Shown one piece after another: positions 1 through 5,557 of a stretch of DNA of 6,157 nucleotides. Numbering within the stretch: the stretch's first letter is position 1; each line of letters opens with the position of its first letter. Below the pieces are notes generated by a model that was not told the origin of the DNA, did no database searches, and worked only from the letters and a program-made list of their open reading frames with translations. Source of the stretch: Opitutaceae bacterium UBA3033 (GTDB taxonomy: Bacteria; Verrucomicrobiota; Verrucomicrobiia; Opitutales; Opitutaceae); NCBI GenBank assembly GCA_002367815.1, contig DFDG01000134.1, forward strand, positions 1-6,157, written 5' to 3'. Made by a program: the position numbers and the translations under genes.

Positions 1-737
1 CCAGCACTGCGGCACTGTTCAAAAAGCACGTTTGTGCTGCCCGCCCCCGGATGCAGACCGTTGCCCGCGTTGTGACTGAAGGTGCAGTCGCGGATCAGCA
101 TCTGCGAACACAGTTGGAAACTCAGGCCTTCCCCATTGAACTTCGTCTCTGCAATGTCGGTGATTTCAATTTCGTGACAATGGTCGAAGTAAACCGCGCC
201 ATTGCGACACCCGTCAATCATCTGGGGATTATCGGCCAGATTGCCGTCCAACGTCAGATTTCTTACGGCGGCTCGACGGATGGCCCGTCCAAATATCAGT
301 GGATAATTTGTGACCAGTTGTGGCTGGTCTTCGGCGCAGTAATCCGACTCGACGCCACGGTCCAATCCCACCCAATTTCCCTCAATCCAAGTGATGCGTG
401 CAAACGTTGCATCGAACCCCCGCTTCTTTTCGTCGAAGATCGTCACCGTCATGCCCACGGCCAGACCAGCAGCGTTGATCAAGGGCACATCCCTCATGCC
501 ATAATTATGATAACCACTGAAGGCATAGGCTCGCCCAGTTCCCTTGCGCAGGATGGTGCGCGCTCCGCAGCCCCGCAATTCGATCCCGGTATGCAGCTCC
601 AATCCCCGGTCCAGGGTCAAATCAAGTTCGGGCAATTGCACGACACCGCCGGAAACCCCCAGTTGATCAAGTGCAGCCTGAATACTCTGGGCATCACGAC
701 ATTCATCTCGGTTTAAATTGATTAGCGGGGCACTCAC
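1..737 (-). CDS. Right-handed parallel beta-helix (pectate-lyase-like) protein, C-terminus cut off
   Basis: The minus strand reads open from a GTG at 737 to the window edge (245 codons, no stop), so the 3' end is missing. The N-terminal part carries RDAQSIQAALDQL, then SGGVVQLPE, the usual entry of pectate-lyase-fold proteins, where a helix precedes the first coil. Later come short beta-strand/turn repeats such as RNLTLDGN, EIEITDIAETKFNGEGLSF, MLIRDCTF and the turn NAGNGLHPGAGST, typical of a stacked beta-helix. There is no signal peptide after the GTG, and eight cysteines are spread over the visible part, so a cytoplasmic location is more likely than secretion. The frame stays open upstream to about 843 without an ATG. 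GTG was chosen because it sits just before the conserved-looking start, but no clear ribosome binding site precedes it, so TTG starts further up are possible. The fold is fairly certain. Substrate and activity (polysaccharide lyase, hydrolase, isomerase or binding only) cannot be told. Confidence 0.8.
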   Translation of the reverse strand, partial: MSAPLINLNRDECRDAQSIQAALDQLGVSGGVVQLPELDLTLDRGLELHTGIELRGCGARTILRKGTGRAYAFSGYHNYGMRDVPLINAAGLAVGMTVTIFDEKKRGFDATFARITWIEGNWVGLDRGVESDYCAEDQPQLVTNYPLIFGRAIRRAAVRNLTLDGNLADNPQMIDGCRNGAVYFDHCHEIEITDIAETKFNGEGLSFQLCSQMLIRDCTFSHNAGNGLHPGAGSTNVLFEQCRSA

Positions 738-859
738 AAATTGGGGAAACTTGAGCAACAAAACCGGCTCGAGTGTAAGAGGCAATGGCAACCCGCACGA
801 AGTGAAACTTACCCGGACCAGTTCGGGATATTTATCGTAAGATCAAGATTCGGCTCGAT

Positions 860-1526
860 TCACTGTCTCTGTCTGGTCGTGTCTGCGGCAATCCGTTCCA
901 ACAATGCGACTCTTTCCTCGGGGGTCGTGGGATTAAGGCATGGCTTCACCAGCAATTCCAGGGCATCCTTCCTGCGCACCAGCAACCCCCAGCCGTCAGG
1001 TATTTCGTGCCGGGCAAGCAAGTCTGGCCAGCCACCACATAAAGCAGACTCGCGGCTCGCCAACGGCACAATTTGGCGAATTTGGTGCCGTCCTCCAGCT
1101 TGCGTTGGGCAATCCGCAATGCTGCGGTCAATTTGTCATGCGTAGCGTGGCGCAAGTCTCGCAGATCATATCCATCATATTCCGGAAATAATTCCTCGCC
1201 CCGTCGCAGATCGGGTCGGTGGACTCCGATCAACTGGAGGAGGGCAGACAGGCGTGTGCTCAAACGGCCCAAGGTCTCCGCCGTGGGCAATTCCGGGGCA
1301 CCGTACCTTAAGTAATCCACCGCGAGGCCTTGCACTCAAACACCGCAGTCCAAGCCCTGTCGGACAGGCAATGAAGCGTGGTTGCCGCCGCATCTGCGCG
1401 ATAATGCGATCGCGGCAGCCGGACCTCAAAAACCACCGGTGTCAATCGGTGCTCCGCCGCCCATTTAAGGGCGAGTCGTTTCAACTCGAGGTGCGTTTCA
1501 CTCTCCTATCGGGAATTACTCGTCAT
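860..1526 (-). pseudogene. Broken gene: MmcB-like / PD-(D/E)XK-type protein with a nonsense codon and two frameshifts
   Basis: Three minus-strand frames join into one sensible protein. It starts at ATG 1526 (MTSNSR), meets an in-frame TAG at 1508-1506, and continues ESETHLELKRLALKWAAEH. The segment YRADAAA (Asp45) followed by AVFECKAS (Glu64, Lys66) has the D...ExK spacing of PD-(D/E)XK nuclease-fold proteins such as MmcB. Near 1320 the frame must shift by one missing base (..ASR then VDYLRYGAPELP). It then runs through RRGEELFPEYDGYDLRD and DGTKFAKLCRWRAASLLYVV. Near 1030 a second missing base is needed to reach PDLLARHEIPDGWGLLVRRK and the TGA at 862-860. Restoring two bases to the 667-base span gives exactly 223 codons, which supports the reconstruction. 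The assignment to an MmcB-like DNA-repair-associated family is from motif memory and is moderate; the broken state is clear as sequenced. It follows the ene-reductase by 49 bases. Confidence 0.75.
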
Positions 1527-1552
1527 GGCACGAATCACCCTATCACACGACC

Positions 1553-1570
1553 CTGACAACCCTATGTCAG
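1553..1570. repeat. 6-bp inverted repeat just after the ene-reductase stop
   Basis: CTGACA, a 6-base loop, then TGTCAG form a perfect short stem five bases past the ene-reductase TAA. No T-tract follows on the minus strand, so it is not a standard intrinsic terminator. It could be an mRNA-end hairpin or chance. Confidence 0.35.
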
Positions 1571-1575
1571 AAGGC

Positions 1576-2658
1576 TTATGCCACGGTCATTGTCGGATAA
1601 TCCGTGTATCCACGCGGGCCCGGACTGTAGAGTGTGCTTTGATCCGGTTCCACCAGAGCAACATCCGCTTGGATCCGCTCAACGAGATCAGGATTGCTCA
1701 CGTAATGGTGCCCGAAGGCCACGGCCGCAAGCGTGCCTGCCTGAACCGATGCCGCTGCTTCGGCCGGCGTATAACCCATATTACCAACCAAGGCCCCTTT
1801 AAACCCCACGCGGGCCGGAGTAACCACATCGGCTTTTTGCACCCCAAAAAAGTCGCCCCTCATAAGATGCAGATAAGCAATCTTCCTTTGGTCCAGTTGC
1901 TCCGCCACATATGCCGTCAGGGCAACTGGATCACTATCGAGCATGTCATTAAAACTATTGAGTGGCGATATACGCACGCCGACCCGGTCAGCCCCCCATA
2001 CCAAGCTGGTCGCATCAACCACCTCCAGTAGGAGTCGGGCGCGGTTTACAATCGAACCGCCGTAAGAACCGCTGCGTTGGTTGCTGCCATCCCTCAAAAA
2101 TTCATCGAGCAAATAGCCATTCGCTCCGTGCACTTCCACACCGTCAAAGCCGGCCGCCTTGGCATTGATGGCCGCCAGCCTGAAGCCGTTGACAACATCC
2201 GGCAGTTCATCATCCCGCAGTTCACGCGGCGTTTCGTAGGGCATTTTACCCTTGGGTGTATGCGTCGTGTCGTTCCGAATGGGAAGCGCACTGGGGGCCA
2301 CCGGCTGGGCTCCGTTGTTCAGCAAAGAATGACAGGCGCGACCACCGTGCCAGATTTGCAAAACAATTTGCCCGCCCTTGGCGTGCACCGCGGCGGTGAC
2401 TTGTTGCCATGCAGCCACCTGGGCTTCAGCATAGATTCCCGGTTCACGTCCGCCAAAGGCCGAATTTCCTTCGATCGCCATGGTGGCCTCGGCCACGATT
2501 AAACCTGCACTGGCACGTTGGGCGTAGTATTCGGCCATGATAGCGGTGGGCACATGATCCGCATCAGCCCGGGAACGCGTCAACGGCGCCATGATGATGC
2601 GATTGGGCAAATTGAGAGCACCGAGTGAAACGGATGAGTAAAGATTGTCTTTGGGCAT
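1576..2658 (-). CDS. Old Yellow Enzyme family FMN-dependent alkene reductase (NemA-like)
   Basis: A 360-residue protein, the normal length for classical OYE / N-ethylmaleimide reductases. These cytosolic FMN enzymes reduce activated C=C bonds (enones, maleimides, nitro compounds) using NADPH or NADH. Visible family marks in order: NRIIMAPLTRSRA with the FMN-tuning Thr27; LQIWHGGR with Gln101; the substrate-anion binding pair His177 and Asn180 with the proton-donor Tyr182 in VEVHGANGYLLDEFLRDGSN; GSYGGS soon after; the phosphate-binding region LVGNMGYTPAEA and AFGHHYVSNPDLVERI; and the C-terminal GYTDYP at 350-355. The usual Arg or Lys in the AFGR/K phosphate-loop motif is replaced by His-His here, a small oddity. 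The ATG at 2658 has only a weak CAGG-like site a few bases upstream; a stronger GAGGAA (2686-2681) lies too far from it. The gene follows sthA by 87 bases on the same strand. An inverted repeat at 2693-2713 may control it. Confidence 0.95.
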   Translation of the reverse strand: MPKDNLYSSVSLGALNLPNRIIMAPLTRSRADADHVPTAIMAEYYAQRASAGLIVAEATMAIEGNSAFGGREPGIYAEAQVAAWQQVTAAVHAKGGQIVLQIWHGGRACHSLLNNGAQPVAPSALPIRNDTTHTPKGKMPYETPRELRDDELPDVVNGFRLAAINAKAAGFDGVEVHGANGYLLDEFLRDGSNQRSGSYGGSIVNRARLLLEVVDATSLVWGADRVGVRISPLNSFNDMLDSDPVALTAYVAEQLDQRKIAYLHLMRGDFFGVQKADVVTPARVGFKGALVGNMGYTPAEAAASVQAGTLAAVAFGHHYVSNPDLVERIQADVALVEPDQSTLYSPGPRGYTDYPTMTVA

Positions 2659-2692
2659 AAACCTGTAACTCAGGCATTATTTCCTCGAATGC

Positions 2693-2713
2693 AAACTTGG
2701 CTCACGCAAGTTT
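2693..2713. promoter_or_regulatory. Candidate operator: inverted repeat AAACTTG-N7-CAAGTTT
   Basis: A perfect 7-base inverted repeat with a 7-base spacer lies in the 87-base gap between sthA and the ene-reductase, ending 34 bases before the ene-reductase ATG. The size and symmetry suit a dimeric repressor, and NemA-type reductases are often under TetR-family control (NemR in E. coli). No regulator gene is in the window and there is no T-tract on either side, so a terminator for sthA is less likely. Function is inferred from position only. Confidence 0.35.
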
Positions 2714-2745
2714 CGCCAGCCGTATGAGAGGTCATCCGTCAACTT

Positions 2746-4209
2746 TCAGAAAGGTGATTCGGATTCGCCCCGTAATTTCGCGCGCCGACCAAGCGCATCA
2801 TAAGTGGCGTATTTGTAGAGTTCCCCGAGCGTTGGGTAATTGAAGCAGGTTTCGATAAACAGATCTGCGGTCGCATTGGTCTGCAGTGCAATCAAACCGA
2901 TATGCACCAGCTCTGTGGCCTGTTCGCCAATGGCATGAACCCCTAGCAGTTTCATGCTGTCGGCGGCGAACAAGAGCTTAAGAAAACCATTTCGTGCGCC
3001 AATGATTTGCCCTCGCGCATTGGCACTATACTGCGCTTTGCCCGCCACGAAAGAAACTGATTCCTTGGTCAACGATTCTTCTGTGGCACCCGCCATGGAG
3101 CACTCCGGAATAGTGTATATCCCATAGGGTAGAAATGGCGCAACCCGGGACTTATATTTGAGATCAAAGGCGTGCACCATGGCTACGCGGGCCTGTTCCA
3201 TTGATGTGGCGGCCAAAGCGGGAAATCCGATAACATCACCAGCCGCATAGATATTTGGCACCGCAGTCTGATAGTGTTCGTTAACCTCAATGACCCCGCG
3301 TTTGTTTGCGGAAAGCCCTACGAAGGAAAGATTAAGTTTGTCCGTATTACCGCTTCGACCCGCAGCAACCAATATCGTGTCCACGGATAGTCGTGACCCG
3401 GATGCCAGGGTAGCCTGTATCTGCTCTGGTCCCGGTTGCACCGATGTTACCGTTTCACTGAAACGAATATTAACCCCCATTTCGATCATGTTTCTCGTGA
3501 GCAAATCCGCCACTTCTGGATCAAGAAATGTCAGCAATTGCGCACGACCTTCGAGTAAGGTCACCCGAATTCCCAGAGCCGCAAACATGCAGGCGTATTC
3601 GCATCCAATAACCCCGCCACCGACAACTAACATCTCCTGAGGAATGTCATGTAGATTAAGAATTGTGTCCGAATCATACACTCGGGAATCATCAAATGGA
3701 AATACAGCCGGACGAAATGGCCGCGATCCAGTAGCTATTAACAACACTTTTGCTGCGAGTAACTCACTCCCACCCTCCTGTTTTTCCAATCGCACGGTAT
3801 GTTGATCCACCAATGACGCCATGCCGTGGAACACCGTCACTTTATGTCGATCCAGATTGCCTTCAATGCGCCGGTTCTCGGTTTCCTGCACCAATTTTTC
3901 TCGAAACAAAAAGTCACGTGCCGTGACACTTTCCTTGAATGTCATGTTTACCCCAAACAAACCGCGCTGACGAAATCCTGATAAATAGAGGGCAGTCTCA
4001 CGCAGAGTTTTGGAAGGCAAGGTGCCGGTATTGGCCGCCGCGCCACCCAATCCTTTTTCACACTCAATCAAGGCCACTTTTTTACTGAAATAAGCCGCCT
4101 GGGCCGCTCCTTTTTCGCCGGCGGGACCCGAGCCAATAACGATCAGGTCATATTGATGGGAAGGCATGGGGCGAAAACCATGGACGCCATGGTTGTAAGG
4201 GGGGTGCAC
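2746..4209 (-). CDS. sthA: Soluble pyridine nucleotide transhydrogenase (Si-specific NAD(P)+ transhydrogenase)
   Basis: A 487-residue flavoprotein of the class I pyridine nucleotide-disulfide oxidoreductase fold. It transfers hydride between NADPH and NAD+ in the cytosol. The order is: FAD-binding GSGPAG (26-31); GGAAANTGTLPSKTLRE (about 55-71), where both redox cysteines of disulfide reductases are absent; ATGSRP (159-164); the NAD(P) Rossmann motif GGGVIGCE (197-204) ending in Glu220; the second FAD motif AAGD (322-325); and the dimerisation domain with FNYPTLGE (456-463). In that last motif Asn457 replaces the catalytic His of dihydrolipoamide dehydrogenase. Loss of the Cys pair and of this His identifies SthA rather than Lpd or glutathione reductase. 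The GTG at 4209 is taken as start because AAGGA sits 8 bases upstream. The ATG at 4167 (MPSHQYDLIVIG) would give 473 residues, closer to the 466 of E. coli SthA, but lacks a ribosome site. It is divergent from the DTW gene and probably leads the left-hand gene run. Confidence 0.93.
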   Translation of the reverse strand: MHPPYNHGVHGFRPMPSHQYDLIVIGSGPAGEKGAAQAAYFSKKVALIECEKGLGGAAANTGTLPSKTLRETALYLSGFRQRGLFGVNMTFKESVTARDFLFREKLVQETENRRIEGNLDRHKVTVFHGMASLVDQHTVRLEKQEGGSELLAAKVLLIATGSRPFRPAVFPFDDSRVYDSDTILNLHDIPQEMLVVGGGVIGCEYACMFAALGIRVTLLEGRAQLLTFLDPEVADLLTRNMIEMGVNIRFSETVTSVQPGPEQIQATLASGSRLSVDTILVAAGRSGNTDKLNLSFVGLSANKRGVIEVNEHYQTAVPNIYAAGDVIGFPALAATSMEQARVAMVHAFDLKYKSRVAPFLPYGIYTIPECSMAGATEESLTKESVSFVAGKAQYSANARGQIIGARNGFLKLLFAADSMKLLGVHAIGEQATELVHIGLIALQTNATADLFIETCFNYPTLGELYKYATYDALGRRAKLRGESESPF

Positions 4210-4264
4210 TCATTGTGTCCTTATCTCCATAGTAGTAAACGTTGCAATTGAGGATGGCAGCACT
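4210..4264. promoter_or_regulatory. Divergent intergenic region between sthA and the DTW gene
   Basis: These 55 bases lie between two divergently transcribed starts, so promoters for both must lie here or inside the coding ends. I saw no convincing -35/-10 pair. It contains AAGGA (4222-4218, minus strand) serving sthA and GAGGA (4250-4254, plus strand) serving the DTW gene. The region is AT-richer than its surroundings. Confidence 0.45.
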
Positions 4265-4954
4265 TTGACCGACGTCCTATCAAATTTCATGGCCCGAAGT
4301 GTAGTCCTTACCAAAACCCCGCGATGTTCACATTGCAGTTTTGTGCCCAGGTGGTGTATTTGTGCCGGATTTCAATCGCTCGATTGCCCCATTCAAATCG
4401 ATGTGCTCATGCACAAACGGGAGCAATATCGCCCCACCAGCACCGGCCGATTGATCAATCGTATCATCCCCTCATCGCGAGGCCACCTCTTCGCCGCTGA
4501 ACATCCGCCCAGCCGGGATTCGGTGGTGTCCAACGATCGCATCTTATGGATTTTGCATCCCCGCGGTGAAAATGTGGTTGCATCCATCGCACCAGCCAAT
4601 CTGCAGGTTCTATTACTTGATGGGAGTTGGCGGGAAGCGGCCCGTATGACGCAAACCGTGGCGCCTTGGGGCCGATTGGTCAGATTGCCGATGAAGGATC
4701 CGAGTCGGTATTGGTTGCGCAAACAACAAGGCGAGGAAAGCTACTCCACCATCGAAGCGCTTCTCGTGTTACTGGCCACCTTCGAACTGAAGCAGGAGGA
4801 AGCCCTATTGCGATTACAGTTTGAGTTGCACGTCTATGCCGGTTTGCGATCCCGTGGAGCAATCAAGATGGCGGAGGATTTTCTTGCCAGTTCACCCCTG
4901 CCGGCAGCCCGGCCGGCACTTTTGGCGCAATTGCAGCAACGGCAATCGGGGTGA
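4265..4954 (+). CDS. tapT: DTW-domain protein, probable tRNA-uridine aminocarboxypropyltransferase
   Basis: A 229-residue protein matching the DTW domain family. These enzymes use S-adenosylmethionine to attach a 3-amino-3-carboxypropyl group to uridine in tRNA (acp3U; U47 for E. coli TapT/YfiP). Seen in order: a zinc-binding-type cysteine set CSHC (21-24) and CIC (31-33); TSTGRLI (58-64), which parallels NTGRLI in TapT; ILHPRGE (96-102); the signature LDGSWREAARM (118-128), with Ser in place of the usual Thr of DGTW; and the substrate-side stretch YWLRKQQGEESYSTIEA (149-165). Length equals the family norm of about 230. The start is a TTG at 4265 preceded by GAGGA about 10 bases upstream. ATG at 4289 would remove eight residues before the cysteine motif and is an equal candidate, although without a ribosome site. 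Which tRNA and position it modifies cannot be read from sequence, so the tapT symbol rests on the family. Confidence 0.9.
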   Translation: MTDVLSNFMARSVVLTKTPRCSHCSFVPRWCICAGFQSLDCPIQIDVLMHKREQYRPTSTGRLINRIIPSSRGHLFAAEHPPSRDSVVSNDRILWILHPRGENVVASIAPANLQVLLLDGSWREAARMTQTVAPWGRLVRLPMKDPSRYWLRKQQGEESYSTIEALLVLLATFELKQEEALLRLQFELHVYAGLRSRGAIKMAEDFLASSPLPAARPALLAQLQQRQSG

Positions 4955-4978
4955 CGCAAAATAGTGGCGGAGGATTTT
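4869..4978 (+). repeat. 14-base direct repeat, copies at 4869-4882 and 4965-4978
   Basis: TGGCGGAGGATTTT occurs exactly twice, 96 bases (32 codons) apart and in the same reading phase. The first copy encodes MAEDF near the end of the DTW protein. The second lies after its stop and supplies the GGAGGA in front of the lipocalin gene. It may be a remnant of a small duplication, or chance. Confidence 0.5.
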
Positions 4979-5549
4979 GCGTTTCGCGCAATCCCGTCTT
5001 CCTTATTCCATGCCTCTTTCGATCCGTTGCTCAATTATCATGGCTCTGGCCAGCCTGGGGTTAAGTGGATGCGTCATGACCCAGAAATCCCGGCCAAACA
5101 CCGTCACTTCTGTCGACCTCGACCGCTACCTGGGCCGCTGGTATGTCATCAGTAACATCCCCTATTTCTTGGAACACGGCAAGGTTGCCAGCTATGACAC
5201 CTACGCGTTTCGGCCGGACGGAAAGTTGACCAATGATTTCACCTTTCGCAGGGACACAGTGAATGGTCCGGAGAAGACCTGGCATGGCACCGCGCAGGTC
5301 ATCGATACCTCGACCAATGCAACCTGGAAGGTCAGCTTTGTTTGGCCATTTTCCGTCACCTACAAGATATTTGCTCTGGATCAGGACTATCGCTGGGCCG
5401 TGGTTGGCACCAAGGATGCTGGTTTGCTCTGGGTGCTGGCCCGCGAACGCCAACTACCCGAATCAACCTATACTTCGATTCTGCGCCAACTTGATGAAAA
5501 AGGAATTGACCCCACCCCTCTGAAGCTGGTGCCGCAGCCGAATAATTGA
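4977..5549 (+). CDS. blc: Lipocalin family outer-membrane lipoprotein (Blc type)
   Basis: A 190-residue protein with a lipoprotein signal: a basic N-terminus (Arg2, Arg7, Arg17), a hydrophobic stretch IIMALASLG and lipobox LSGC with acylated Cys32. The mature part opens with the lipocalin GxW motif in YLGRWYVISNIPYF (Gly53, Trp55). It continues with beta-strand segments of an eight-stranded barrel, such as GTAQVIDTSTNATWKVSF, and ends with WAVVGTKDAGLLWVLARERQLPE, a strong bacterial Blc signature. Such proteins bind fatty acids or lysophospholipids at the envelope and are linked to membrane stress. The residue after Cys is Val, not Asp, which under the enterobacterial rule favours the outer membrane. 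The TTG at 4977 is near GGAGGA but spaced only about 3 bases. ATG 5010 gives a compact 20-residue signal peptide and may be the true start. It follows the DTW gene by 22 bases, so co-transcription is likely. Confidence 0.93.
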   Translation: MRFAQSRLPYSMPLSIRCSIIMALASLGLSGCVMTQKSRPNTVTSVDLDRYLGRWYVISNIPYFLEHGKVASYDTYAFRPDGKLTNDFTFRRDTVNGPEKTWHGTAQVIDTSTNATWKVSFVWPFSVTYKIFALDQDYRWAVVGTKDAGLLWVLARERQLPESTYTSILRQLDEKGIDPTPLKLVPQPNN

Positions 5550-5557
5550 CCGGTCAA
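5546..5557. repeat. 12-base palindrome holding the stop codons of two convergent genes
   Basis: TTGACCGGTCAA is perfectly self-complementary. It contains the TGA of the lipocalin gene on the plus strand and the TGA of the sulfurtransferase gene on the minus strand, with 4 bases between the genes. Without a loop or T-tract it is a weak terminator candidate at best. Confidence 0.5.

Noticed and set aside
51..716. Plus-strand open frame of 221 codons
   Set aside because: It lies antisense to the beta-helix gene, whose minus-strand reading shows clear family motifs. The plus-strand protein has no recognisable domain.
812..827. Hairpin CCCGGA-CCAG-TTCGGG between the pseudogene and the beta-helix gene
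   Set aside because: The stem needs a G-U wobble on the plus strand and has an A-C mismatch on the transcribed minus strand, with no T-tract, so it is not supported as a terminator.
1506..1508. TAG read as a recoded sense codon
   Set aside because: The same gene also has two frameshifts, so ordinary decay explains it. Other genes in the window end normally with TAA or TGA and show no internal TAG.
860..1556. Several short open frames on both strands (plus 940-1191, 1073-1315, 1254-1556; minus 1175-1429)
   Set aside because: They are shadows of the broken MmcB-like gene. Only the stitched three-frame minus reading gives a coherent protein.
1525..2031. Plus-strand open frame of 168 codons
   Set aside because: It is the complement of the C-terminal half of the ene-reductase, which has a full set of OYE motifs.
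3290..3640. Plus-strand open frame of 116 codons
   Set aside because: Antisense to the NAD-binding region of sthA, with no ribosome site or domain.
2746..4209. Dihydrolipoamide dehydrogenase or glutathione reductase as identity of the flavoprotein
   Set aside because: Both redox cysteines are replaced (GGAAANTGT) and the catalytic His of the C-terminal motif is Asn, which matches SthA.
5061..5453. Minus-strand open frame of 130 codons
   Set aside because: Antisense to the lipocalin gene, which has a lipobox and GxW motif on the plus strand.
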